In this document: positions 1-10,600 of the stretch, one piece after another | Position numbering within the stretch: the first letter of the stretch is position 1 | Layout: each line of letters begins with the position of its first letter | NCBI GenBank assembly: GCA_015680685.1 | Contig: MNCI01001349.1 | Coordinates: 74,092-138,091, forward strand | DNA: 64,000 nt | Direction: 5' to 3' | Origin: Gnetum montanum | Taxonomy: Eukaryota; Streptophyta; Gnetopsida; Gnetales; Gnetaceae | Position numbers and translations under genes: made by a program | Notes under the pieces: generated by a model | What the model saw: only the letters and a program-made list of their open reading frames with translations | Databases searched by the model: none | Told to the model about the DNA's origin: nothing

Positions 1-640
1 GACAAGGCACTCATCCAATTTTCTTGCCAATGTTTACTAATTCTAAAGTAGAGAAATGGAAGATCCAAGGTCATCAGTATATGCATCTAGGATAGCTAGA
101 TATCATCATTAGCCCTAAGTTCAACTCCAACATCAATGCTAAATATCTTATCATTGTTTTAGATAGTCGAGTGATCGAAGATGGAATCAATCAAGATCGA
201 ACTACAACATGGAAAACCTTAAAGATATGTAAATTTCATGGTAAGCTTCATTCAAATGCTATGTGCATAGTCTAGCCAAACTATCAATTAGTGCTCGAAG
301 ATGAGTACATCACTAGTGCTTTACTTTTGTGCATCGAAATTCATGGTGTTGATCTTTTATCCAAAGCAGTCTATGCAGCAATCGCAGCAAGAGGTACATT
401 TCAATTGTCAAATACAATTCTAATGAATCATATATTGAAATGGGAAGTTTAATTTCCAAGAGGTAGTCAACATCTGTTAGCATGTGGAAGATCAATCCAC
501 GTTCCAGGATATGTGCAAAGCTTCCCAAAGATCTAGTGTTTGCTCCAAGATCAAGAATTTAAGACAATCGAGAAGCCCAAGAGAAGATGGAGTTAGTACC
601 CATTTCAACACCTTGGTCGATTAGAAACCATTACTCTATA
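1..640 (+). pseudogene. Pararetroviral movement protein, copy A (partial, 5' end outside window)
   Basis: Frame 3 reads a 30K-superfamily-like cell-to-cell movement protein. Visible pieces are YMHLG followed by LDII (about 78-110), the stretch around TTTWKTLK (about 200) and a strand-rich core to about 450. Copy B is better preserved (7352-7960), which gives the assignment. In-frame TAG stops lie at 93-95 and about 273. The family builds tubules or modifies plasmodesmata, but this copy is dead. The N-terminal part lies left of the window. The reading continues in the same frame into the coat region without a clear start codon, which favours one polyprotein. Confidence 0.72.
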
Positions 641-2760
641 AGCCTTACCAACAATGTTACTCCCAAAAAATCTCACTAAAGATGTTAGTTCCAATCAAGG
701 TGGAAGTTTGCCTAATTTGGATGCAAGGTCTACAATCTTCACGCCCCGACACACAATCGCAATGATGCAACCTTCCTATAAACAAATAGGTGATAGAAGA
801 ATTTTGAAAGGTGGTAGATGGCCTCCTTTAGCTACTTACCACACCACCGCCTCATAGGCAGAGGTTCCTCCAACTAGAGCAAATTGTAGCTACCTGCTAG
901 AACATATGGTGTCCAGTATGACAGAACAACAAGATTCCATTAGACAACGCAATTATTTGTTCCATTTGACATCTTATGCCTCCTAGCATATAAATCTTCT
1001 TAGAGACACAGTAGATCATATCGAAGATGAAGTTGATAGAATTGAAGGTCAGTGTGCACAACTTTCAAAGGAAATGACAGAGCATTTGTAGGCATATGAG
1101 AAAATTGTAAAAGATTCTAGTGGACAATGGTCAACCACTTGTCAGCAAGTGAGTGTGAAAACACAAAAACTTAAGGAGATCTATACTCTAGAAAATTAGA
1201 TAGTCCTGCTAGCAATTCAACCAGTTCAACTAGCTCTACTAGCTCAACTAGCTCAATCAAGTCAAGCAAGTGCTCCTCTAGAATCAGATCAAGAATAGAC
1301 TACATCAAAATCCAAGCCAAGGTTCAAATATCGAAGAGATCAGCTTCTCCTAGAAAATATTAAGTGTTTGAAAATTGTAAAAGAAGGAAAAAGATGAAAA
1401 GAAGAGGGAAAAAAATCGAAGGCTAAAAAAAGGTTTAAGCTAAAGCTAAAGACACTTGTTAGCAACATATAATGATGGCTCATAGATAGCCAACTACTCC
1501 ATGGTAAAGACAGCAAGTCAATCTCCCTCTGGTATTTTCCACTTTTCAACAATGGCTAGTAGCTTGAATTCTAGTAATAAACATTTATTTCCTACCTCCA
1601 AAAGAATTGCTTCATGCCATCCACCTATGGATAGATCAGTTGCAAAAAATAATGCATGTGCTCAATCTCAACGAAAGGATAATCATCGTCAGTGCTTTTA
1701 CCAGAGCATCTAGTAAAATTTGTCATTGGTGGAAAAGTTCAACTCATGAGCAACAAGAGCAGATAATCCAGACAAGTTCACAAGGTGTGTTTGTAACATT
1801 AGTTATAGAATTTACAGTTGATTTGTCAGCAAATTTGAGATTAAAAGATAAATTGTTGCTTAGTTAGAGAAAGTTGCATGATTTAAGATATTTTGAACAA
1901 TTTAGTGTTGAATATGCAAATGAAGTTTATTGCCTAGCATTGCATAGAGATCAAATGGTGCCATTCCTGTATTTGGGTAGTTTACCAACAAAACTAGGAT
2001 AAATGGTGCTCTACAAGGCATTAGAGAAGAATATTGATCTCTCACTCACATACTTTGCTAACATTATGCATATCATGAGATAAGAATTACAGTTTGCTTA
2101 TTACAATATCAACCTACAATCTTTGTTACCATTTGCTGCAGTCTGCGCTAATCTTGATGTAGTACATGTCTTTGGTAAACCTCCAAGAGCTCCCTCACAA
2201 TGACCTAGAAGACATAAAAAGCATTTCAAAAGATCTACCAGGCCAAGATTTTTTAGAAGAAGATGGTGTCCGGCTTTCAAGCCAACTCGTAAGCGATTTT
2301 TTGTAAAAAGAAGGAAAGATCCAATCTTAAAAAAGAAGGTTACCTACTATTCATGCAAGAACGAGGGACATTATGCACATGAATGTCCACAAAGAAAAGG
2401 TGATCCACAAATTCAAGCATTTTTTGAAGCTTATGATGAAGAATGGGAACCAGTCCAAGACCCAAAAGTCGAAAGTGCAATGGAGAATGTATATGCCATG
2501 CAATTGCTATTAGATGAAGAACACAGTGAGGAGTCAGAATCCAGTGACAGTGAACCAGAAGAGCCTCCTGCACCTAAATTATGAAGTAATATGATGCAAC
2601 TAGTAGATGATTTTGATTAGTCAGAACTTTCTTTAGATAATCTCACCAAAGTGCACCAATGGTTAAATGAAGAAGAAAGATGGTCTAGTTCAATTCATGA
2701 ATAAAGGCTACTAGTGCAAATAGAAGAGTTATTTTGAGATTGTGATTCATGTATATCTTC
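641..2760 (+). pseudogene. Pararetroviral coat protein region, copy A
   Basis: The N-terminal half (to about 1440) is in the movement-protein frame and encodes a helical, charged stretch. The capsid core (about 1501-2100) is spread over two frames, with shifts near 1450 and 1600. It contains the segment HLWIDQLQ...LNERIIIVSAFTRAS, with the W-W pair HWWKSS about 30 residues later. A zinc-knuckle-like motif, YYSCKNEGHYAHEC, sits at 2345-2386, followed by an acidic Glu/Ser-rich tail. That layout is typical of caulimovirid coat proteins, which use the knuckle to bind RNA. The first Cys of the knuckle reads Tyr. TAG stops are at 984, 1089 and 1197 among others. Copy B shows the same organisation at 7961-10090. 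Confidence 0.72.
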
Positions 2761-2764
2761 AACT

Positions 2765-3480
2765 TTGGGATGCCGAGAAACCCTACCAAGAGCTTGTTCA
2801 AGAGTAAGTTCAAATGAAGAAGATCATCTAGCAAAGGTAGTTCAGAAGATCCCTAAGTTTCTAATTACACCTTATCAGAAGAGATTTCCAATTTCTACCA
2901 AAGTAAAGTTTGTAGCATCTCAACACAACAAGCTAGATCCTAAAATCCATCATCAAATCAAGAATCTTTCATCATTGCATAGTGTGTTGTTAGTTCCAAT
3001 AAAAATAGCTATAGATGAAAAGGAAAAATGGCACAAGTATCAAGCTCTTATAGATATAGAGGAAACTCTTAATTTTTGTCACAAAGATGTTTTGGAAAAT
3101 TGCATAATGCACAAGACAGTTACTTTGGAAACAATGAATGGTGTCAGGTAGTTAGCACATTTTTCCTTTGATGTTCCAATTTCCTTGAATGATGAATATG
3201 TTGGTAGCACAAATTTTTTGCAAATTTTAGATAGTGGATTCGACATTGGGCTAGGCGCATATTTTATGGATAGTATTTGGCCTGTGATAGTTAGTTCATC
3301 CCCAAAGCTAGATGTCAAACCAAAGATTATTCTCAATCAAATTCCTACCCAACTCCAAAGGAACACACATGAACAACTCGAAAAAATTTTCAACAGAAAT
3401 AATCTATCTCTTAGGCAAGTGTTGACTCAGTATGAATTGGAAGATTTGGCAAAGCAAAAGTATGCAAAATTTTAGCAATT
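2765..3480 (+). pseudogene. Pararetroviral aspartic protease, copy A
   Basis: Frame 2, continuous with the RT that follows apart from stops. The retropepsin-like segment begins near 2985. The expected Asp-Thr-Gly active site reads Asp-Ile-Glu at 3053-3061, whereas copy B keeps DTG at 10401-10409. Both changes are C-to-T or G-to-A transitions, as expected of deamination. Downstream strands around VPISLNDEYVGS (about 3175-3215) match copy B closely. A TAG at about 3149-3151 interrupts the frame. In the family this enzyme cuts the polyprotein; here the catalytic motif is gone. Confidence 0.75.
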
Positions 3481-5500
3481 GAAGAAGGCTCAAATAGATC
3501 TAAACAAAAAAGATGACAGAGAAATAAGCAAATGCTTTGAAGTGCTACAAAAATGTTGTTGTGATCATCCTTTAGAATTTTTGGATAAGGATAGCCTTGA
3601 AGCAGACATTCCAATAGTTCAAAACATTCCAATTCAGTCCAAGATGATTGTTCTCAATCAATAGGATGCTAAAGAACTAGAAAAATAAACAACAAAATTC
3701 TTAGCAAAAGGATTAATCATACCATCTTAATCCAATTACACCTGTGCTAGCTTCATTGTCAGAAATCATGTTGAAGTCAAAAGAAGAAAAGCACGAATGG
3801 TGATCAACTACATTCCCTTAAATGCAGTGAAATGGCCTTTGCCAAACAAAGATTCTCTAATCCAGAAGGTTGCAACTAAAAGAATTTTCAGCAAGTTTAA
3901 TTGCAAGTGTGGATATCACCAGATCAAAATTAGTGAAGAAGACATTCATAAAACCTCCTTCAACATACCTCATGGTTTGTTTGAATGGAAAGTGATGCCA
4001 TTTGGATTGAATAATGCTCCATCATAGTTTCAAAGTAGGATGGATTCTATCTTTGCAAAGCATCAAGGATTCATTGCCAATTACATTGATGATTTCCTAA
4101 TCTATTCAGATTTTTCCAAAGAACACTCTCAACATCTCTATTTTTTTCCTACCCTTTGTGAGCAACATGGCATTGGTCTTTCAAAAGATGCAAAGAAGTT
4201 TCAGGTAGGAAGAGTAGCTATTGAATTTGTAGATGTCAATACCCAAGAAGGAAAAATCTACATGCAACCGCATGTCTTAGAAAAGACAATTCTCTTCCTA
4301 GATCAGTTAAGCAACAAAGATCAATGTTTGAGATTCTTAGGGTATGTTAATTATGTCTCCAAGCATATTAACAAATTTTTAGATAAAGCAAAAGAAATCA
4401 GGTGGTATAAGAATCAATAGCCCTTTCAATGGACAATGGTAGCAACAAAACAAGTTTAGAATCTAAAGAGGGAATACAAATCCTTGTCTCCATTAAAGAC
4501 AATTGGGAATGGAACATTCATTCTCAATACTGATGTAAGCTATGATACATGGGCAACCATTCTCTTAAAGGCCAGAAACTCAAGAGAATCAGAAGAAGTT
4601 TGTGCATATGCGTTAGGGATTTTTCAGAAGCATGAGCTTAATTACTTACCAGTAGAAAAAGAGATTTTAGCAACAATCAAAGTTTGGAAAAATTTCACAT
4701 TCATCTTATCATAGAGTCATTTCTTTTAAGAATAGATTCAAAAAATTTGGCAACTCTGCTAAAAAGGAGGATTAATCCATCACCTAAGCTACAAAGATAT
4801 GCTTGGTGGCAATTCCTGCTCACTCAATATCAGTTCTTCATAGAACATATTCCAGGAATTACCAATAGTCTTCCAGATGCATTAACCAATGAGTTAAAGC
4901 CTAAGATCAACATGCTCCAAACATCATCTAGCAACAGTTCGCAGAACCCTTGGCAAGATTCCAAAGAATGGATAGCCTGGCCACTGCAGATGCTCAAAGA
5001 ATGAGTTAGATGGTGTAGATAGATAGCAAGCTTATTTCCTCAAGACTCTACACTAAGTTCAACCAAGAATTATCCAACAGTTGATTTTTACATCAACATG
5101 GCTGGAAGAATCAACTACATAGTTAATAACCTTCGATGGAGCTGCCTCGAAGCAAAAATTTTACAACATTTGATTAATGCTGCAGTTCTAGATAATCTCA
5201 TCCTCATCCTCCAACCTCTATTTCCAAATGATAATGCCAAAACATTTCTGAAATCAACACTCCAATCAGCGGCATCGGAAGAGAAGTTATGTTCAACCTT
5301 CCAGCGCATCAATTTCTACTAGGAGCTTACATGGTACGCCAATGAATGCCTAGTTCCCAAGGCACCACATCGACCACCAAATCATTATGAAGATGTATCT
5401 TCTACACCAGCGGGAATCCTCATTGAATTGTCAAAGATTATTAAGGAATGCATGGATTGCAACCATGCACATGGCAAGATCTGCTCGGTTCATTGAGCTA
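3481..5500 (+). pseudogene. Pararetroviral reverse transcriptase / RNase H with C-terminal extension, copy A
   Basis: Frame 2 continues from the protease. RT landmarks are VINYIPLNAVKWPLPNKD (about 3800-3853), a KISEEDIHKTSF block (about 3926), MPFGLNNAPS (about 3995-4025) and the catalytic YIDD at 4082-4093. The connection and RNase H follow, with an Asp-containing ILNTDVSYDTWA segment (about 4510-4550) and an ILATIKVWKNF block at about 4670-4705. A frameshift near 4690-4715 moves the reading to frame 1, which continues as LLRIDSKNLATLL and an AWWQFLLTQYQF block to about 5004. After a stop, another 110 or so residues (about 5098-5490) remain open in frame 1 and match nothing I know. The catalytic RT residues survive, but stops at 3474, 3662, 4026 and 4418 kill the gene. 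Confidence 0.83.
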
Positions 5501-6186
5501 TACTCAAAGCCATTTAGGCATGGCTTGTATGCCTTTTGTTGATAAGGTTTGTGAGTCATCTTTGTTGATAGAGTTTTTGAGTCATACCTTGGCATGTATG
5601 CTAATGGTTTAGCTTGTAATGGAAGCTTTTAGGCCTTCCAAGTGCTATAAATAAGAGTTCCCAACCTCAAAGAAAGCAAGAGAGAGTGAGTAAGCATGTG
5701 TGAAGTGTGAAGTGTGTTTTAGTCCCATCTCTTTTTGCCATTGTATCTCTACCATTATTTGAATGAAATGGAAGTTTGGTTGATTTGTGATGTATTCCTT
5801 TGTTTCTCTTCAATATTCTTTAGCCTGTATTTTATGCATTGATAATTTCCTTCGCAATCTACGTGCCTTGAGTGTTTTCACATTGTCTCTTGATTAGGTG
5901 TACCAAGCGCTGGATTTTTCTTGGTTAATATTTTTGATGGTTTTTCATTGTGCCTCTAGAGTCTAGGGTTGGAAGGGTATCCTTTGTTTTGTGAAGCTCC
6001 TTCATTGCAAAGCACCATGAAGAGGAGTGTGTTGTGAGAAGTTGAGCTTTGTAGCAACGTTGTACGATGTAGTCACCCCAAGAATCTAGTGGTTTGTGTC
6101 AAGCACTCGGACATTTTAAGTTTGATCATCCACGTTTGTTTAACGTGAAGCTTCATATCATGCTATAAGACATGGACCAGTGAATC
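5501..6186 (+). promoter_or_regulatory. Pararetroviral intergenic region: promoter and leader
   Basis: This stretch lies between the polyprotein tail of copy A and the first ATG of copy B. A good TATA box, TATAAATAAG, is at 5646-5655, so transcription should start near 5675-5690. The following 500 or so bases have no convincing ORF and would be the leader. The distance from TATA to primer site (about 550 bases) resembles the long leader of CaMV-type viruses. A short direct repeat, based on GTTGATA followed by GTGAGTCAT or TGAGTCATAC, lies at 5537-5590, upstream of the TATA box. A piece of this promoter reappears inverted at 10601-10727. Confidence 0.75.
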
Positions 6187-7351
6187 ATGGAGGCAACCCC
6201 CCAAAATGATATCGGAGCCTGTTCTAACGAAGCCATAGGAGCATCGTCATCATCGTCAAATGCTGAAACCCAGTTTGAAGTCGGTGAATCATCACACCAG
6301 GTACCAACTTCGACAAATAGCTATAATGTTTGGTCCAAATGGTGTTATTATACTGATAGTTATTGGGAGAATCCTAAATGGAGAGTTGAAAGATGGGATA
6401 CTGAAAATTTGATGTTATTAGCTAGAACTTTGTATGAGTATAAGGAGAAAATCCATCCTAAGAATTTAGGTCGTTTGTATTGGGAAATAGTGGCAAAGAT
6501 AATTGAAGAAAGAATTGAATTAATGTCTAATTATTACTAGTCTATGTGTGTTACATATGTTTCTTGTCCAAATTTAATGGTTCATCCTCCGAATAGTTGT
6601 TTAAAGTGAAGAATAGTTTCATGTCCTTAGTTAAATCCCAATGAGATGTATGGTACATTAGGCTCCTCAAAGTCTAAGCCAATTATCTTTGAAATAGAAG
6701 AATTGCTAGATAGTGATTTCACAAAAGGATTGCTAGATCTACCTTTTCATGTTTAGTCGCATAACAAATATGGGGATTCATATATCTATCCGCCAATGCC
6801 TATCAGTGATCTGTATGAAGATGAAGGGCCAAGACCCTTTGAAGAAGAAGATAGTAGGTTATTACAAGAAGTTGTTGTAGGAATAAAGTGTGTTTATGAT
6901 GAACATGTAGTAGTAGTTTATGATGAAGCTACAAAAGCCCGAATTCAAGAAGAAGAAGATAGAAACTTTCCGATGCAATTGTTCAATCTATTGGTGCAAG
7001 CAGCGATAGATGAAAATGAAGATGATTTTGCTATCCAACATGATGAAGATATGGAAGAAGCAGATGATGATTTGTTTGATGCAAATTCTAGAATTTTTAT
7101 GCTTACATCAAGTAGTATTCAAGAAGATCAGGAAGATGAAAAAGGAAAAGCTATAATGTCAGAAGATTAGTAAGAAATCTTGCATTTTTCTGAAGCTCTT
7201 TTGAAGAAGAAATCTTTTGTCTTTAGTGGTGCTCATAAGGACCTACAATTTCCAGAAATATCAAAAGATGCTATTTACAACTTCAGCAATATATTCTTAG
7301 CCAGAATGTCAACCTCAATCAAGTAGACAAAGGTGTTTCTTGACATAAAAG
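6187..7351 (+). pseudogene. N-terminal domain of the pararetroviral polyprotein, copy B
   Basis: One frame (frame 1) stays readable from ATG 6187 to about 7430, through TAG or TGA stops at 6538, about 6616, about 6631, about 6754, 7168 and about 7324. The first part is Ser-rich, then Trp- and Tyr-rich (NVWSKWCYYTDSYWENPKW, 6325-6381). The middle, about 6796-7170, is strongly acidic with many Asp-Glu pairs. I do not recognise a family. Because the frame runs on towards the movement protein with no obvious new start, I read it as an N-terminal polyprotein domain of nearly 390 residues. Known petuviruses begin their polyprotein with the movement protein, so this would be an addition. It could instead be a separate small ORF ending at 7170. 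Confidence 0.6.
6207..6219 (+). other. Primer-binding site, initiator tRNA-Met type
   Basis: TGATATCGGAGCC differs at two positions from the TGGTATCAGAGCC used by caulimovirids to prime minus-strand synthesis from initiator tRNA-Met. It marks genome position 1 of the viral unit by convention. It lies 20 bases after the first long-frame ATG (6187), so primer site and polyprotein start overlap unless a later ATG is used. Confidence 0.78.
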
Positions 7352-7960
7352 GACAAGGCATTCATCCAGTTTTCTTTCCAATGTTTACTGATTCTAAAGT
7401 AGAGAAATGGAAGACCAAGGTTATCAGTATGTGCATCTAGGATAGCTAGATATCATCGTGAGCCCTAAGTTCAACTACAACATCAGCGCTGAATATGTTG
7501 TCACTATTTTAGACAATTGAGAGATCAGAGATGGAATCAATCGAGATCCAACTACAGCATGGAAAACCATGAAGATATGTGAATTTCATGGTAAGCTTGA
7601 TTCAGATGCTATGTGCACAATCCTACCAAACTATCAATTAGCGCTCAAAGATTACTACATCACTAGTGTGTTACTTTTGTGCATTGAAATTCATGGTGTT
7701 GATCTTTTACCCAAAGCAGTCTATGCAACAATCACAGCAAGAGATACTTTTCAATTGTCAAATACAATTCTGATGAATCATAAATTGAAATGGGAAGTTC
7801 AATTTCCAAAAGGTAGTCAACGTCTATTAGCATGTGGAAGATCAATCCACATTCTGGGATATGTGCAAAGCTTTCCAAAGATCCAATGTTTGCTCCAAGA
7901 TCAAGAATTTAGGACAATTGAGAAGCCCAAGAGAAGATGGAGTCAATACCCATTGTAATA
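7352..7960 (+). pseudogene. Pararetroviral movement protein, copy B
   Basis: Movement protein of the 30K superfamily. It enters from frame 1 and shifts to frame 3 by about 7425, where QYVHLG, a TAG (7443-7445) and LDIIVSPKFNYN follow. From 7569 the frame is open for 129 codons (KICEFHGKLDSDAM ... FRTIEKPKRRW). The central Asp-containing LDSDAM and hydrophobic strands fit the core of the family. It would form the transport function for cell-to-cell spread. It sits directly before the coat region and matches copy A (1-600) almost base for base, sharing the TAG. A second stop, TGA, lies at about 7528. Confidence 0.74.
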
Positions 7961-10090
7961 GTTTGGTCAATTAACAACCATTACTCTAGAAGCCTTACCA
8001 ATAGTGTTACCACCAAAAAATCTCACTAAAGATGCTAGTTCCAATCAAGGTGGCAGTTCGCCTAATTTGGATGCAAGGTCTACAATCTTCATGCCCTGAC
8101 ACAAAATTGCAATGATGTAACCTTCCTATAAACAAGTAGGTGACAGAAGAATTTTGCAATGTGGTAGATGGCCTCCTTTAGCTGCTTACTGCACCACCGC
8201 CTCATAGGCAGAGGTTCCTCCAACTAGAGAAAATTGTAGCTACTTGCTAGAACATTCTGTGTCCAATACGACAGAACAACAAGATGCCATTAGACAACGC
8301 AATTATTTGTTTCATTTGACATCTTATGCCTCCTAGCATATAAATCTTCTCAGAGACACAGTAGATCATATCGAAGACGTAGTTGAAAGAATTGAAGGTC
8401 TGTGTGCACAACAGTCAAAGGAAATGATAGAGCATTTGTAGGCATATGAGCAAATTGTAAAAGAGTCTAGTGGACAATAGTCAACCACTCATCAACAAGC
8501 GAGCATGATAGCATAAAACCTTAAGGAGATATATACTCTAGAAAATTAGATATTCCTGCCATAAATTCAACTAGTTTAGCTAGCTCTACTAGCTCAACTA
8601 GCTCAATCAAGTCAAGCAAGTTGTCCTCTAGAATCAAATCAAGAACAGACTACACCAAAATCCAAGCCCAGGTTCAAAGATCAAAGAGATAAGCTTCTCC
8701 TAGAAAATATTAAGTGTTTGAAAATTGCAAAAGAAGGAAAAAGATGAAAAGAAAAAGGTGAACTATCGAAGGCTAAAGAAAAAGTTGAACCTGAAGCTGA
8801 AGACACTTGCCAGCAACATATAATTATGGCTCATAGATAGCTAACTACTCCATGGCAAAGATAGCAAGTCAATCCACCTTTGGTATTTTTCACTTTTCAA
8901 CAATGACCAGTAGCTTCAATCCCAGTAATAGACATCGATTTCCTACCTCCAAAATAATTGTTCATGCCATCCATCTATGGATAGATCAGTTGTGGATAGC
9001 AATGCATGTGCTCAATCTCAACGAAAGGACAATCATCGTTAGTGCTTTTACCAAAGCATCTGGCAAAATTCATCATTGGTGGGAAAGTTCAACTCATGAG
9101 CAACAAGAGCATATAATCTAGATAGGTTTACAAGGTGTGTTTGTAACATTAGTTACAAAATTTATAGTTAATTTGTCAGAAAATTTGAGATTAAAAGATA
9201 AACTATTTGTTAGTCAGATAAAGCTGCATGATTTAAGATATTTTGAACAATTTAGTGCTAAATATGCAAATGAAGTTTATCGCCTAGCATTGCACAAAGA
9301 TCAGATGGTGCCATTCCTATATTTGGGTAGTTTACCAATAAAACTAGGACAAATGGTGCTCTACAAGGCATTAGAGAAGAATATTTATCTCTCACTCAAA
9401 TACTTTGTTGACATTGTGCATATCATGAGACAAGAATTATAGTTTGCTTGTTACAATATCAAACTGCAATCTTTGTTATCGTCTGCCGAAGTCTGTGCTA
9501 ATCTTGATGGAGTAGATGTCTTTGGCAAACCTCCAAGAGCTCCTTCACACCTACCTAGAAGAAAAAAAAGCATTTTAGAAGATCTACCAAGCCAAGAGTT
9601 TTTAGAAGAAGATGGTGTTCGGCTTTCAAGCCACCTTGTAAGCAATTTTTTGTAAAAAGAAGGAAAGGTCTAGTCTCAAAAAAGAAGGTTACCTACTATT
9701 CATGCAAGAACCAGGGACATTATGCACATGAATGTCCACAACGAAAAGGTGATCCATGAATTAAACCATTTTTTGAAGCTTATGATGAAGAATGGGAACC
9801 AGTCCAAGACCCAAAAGTCAAAAGTGCAATGGAGAATGTATATGCCCTCCAATTGCTATCAGATGAAGAACACAGTGAGGAGTCAGAATCCAGTGACAGT
9901 GAACTAGAAGAGCCTCCTGTGCCTGAATTATGAAGTAATATGATGCAACTAGTAGATGATTTTGATTGGTTAGAACTTTCTTTAGAAAATCTCACCAAAG
10001 TGCAGAATGGTTAAATGAAGAAGAAAGATGGTCTAGTTTAAGTCATGAAGAAAGGCTACTAGTGCAAATAGAAGAGTTATTTGGAGATCG
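7961..10090 (+). pseudogene. Pararetroviral coat protein region, copy B
   Basis: Same layout as copy A. The N-terminal helical part is in frame 3 to about 8790. The capsid core is in frame 2 at 8852-9442, with LNERTIIVSAFTKAS, the Trp pair HHWWES and a hydrophobic block around VPFLYLGSLPIKLGQM. The zinc-knuckle-like motif, at 9694-9735, again has Tyr in place of the first Cys. An acidic Glu/Ser-rich tail follows (about 9830-9930). The core is better preserved than in copy A, with one frame over nearly 600 bases except for a TAG near 9120. Stops at 8334, 8439 and 8547 sit at the same codons as in copy A. Confidence 0.74.
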
Positions 10091-10600
10091 TGATTGAAGT
10101 ATATCTTTAACTTTGGGATGCCAAGAAACCCTACCAAGAGCTTGTTTAGGAGCATGTTTGAATGAAGAATATCATCCAGCAAAGGCAATTTAGAAGGTCC
10201 CTAAGTTTCTAATTACACCTTATCAGAAGATATTTCCAATTTCTACCAAAGTAAAGTTTGCAGCATCTCAACACAGCAAGGTAGATCCTAAAATCCATCA
10301 TCAAATCAAGTATCTTTTATCATTGCATAGTGTGTTGTTAGTTCCAATCAAAATAGCTATATATGGAAAGGAAAAATGGCGCAAGTATCAAGCTTTTATA
10401 GATACAGGGGTACCTCTTAATTTTTTTCACAAAGATGTTTTGGAAAATTGGGTAATGCACAAGCCAATTACTTTGGAAACAATGAATGGTGTCAGGCAGT
10501 TAACACATTTTGCCTTTGATGTTCCAGTTTCCTTGAATGATGAATATGTTGGCAGCATGAATTTTGTGCAAATTTCAGATAGTGGATTCAACATTGGGAC
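10091..10600 (+). pseudogene. Pararetroviral protease, copy B, truncated
   Basis: The retropepsin-like segment has an intact Asp-Thr-Gly (10401-10409) in the context KYQAFIDTGVPLNFFHKD. About 65 codons later the sequence stops matching copy A, at CAACATTGGGA, and is followed by inverted promoter sequence. The RT and RNase H of copy B are therefore missing from the window. The break falls on a TTGGGA microhomology between the protease sequence and the inverted leader. Confidence 0.8.

Noticed and set aside
1-5500. Functional virus
   Set aside because: Many stops, frameshifts and lost active-site residues in every copy; a fossil only.
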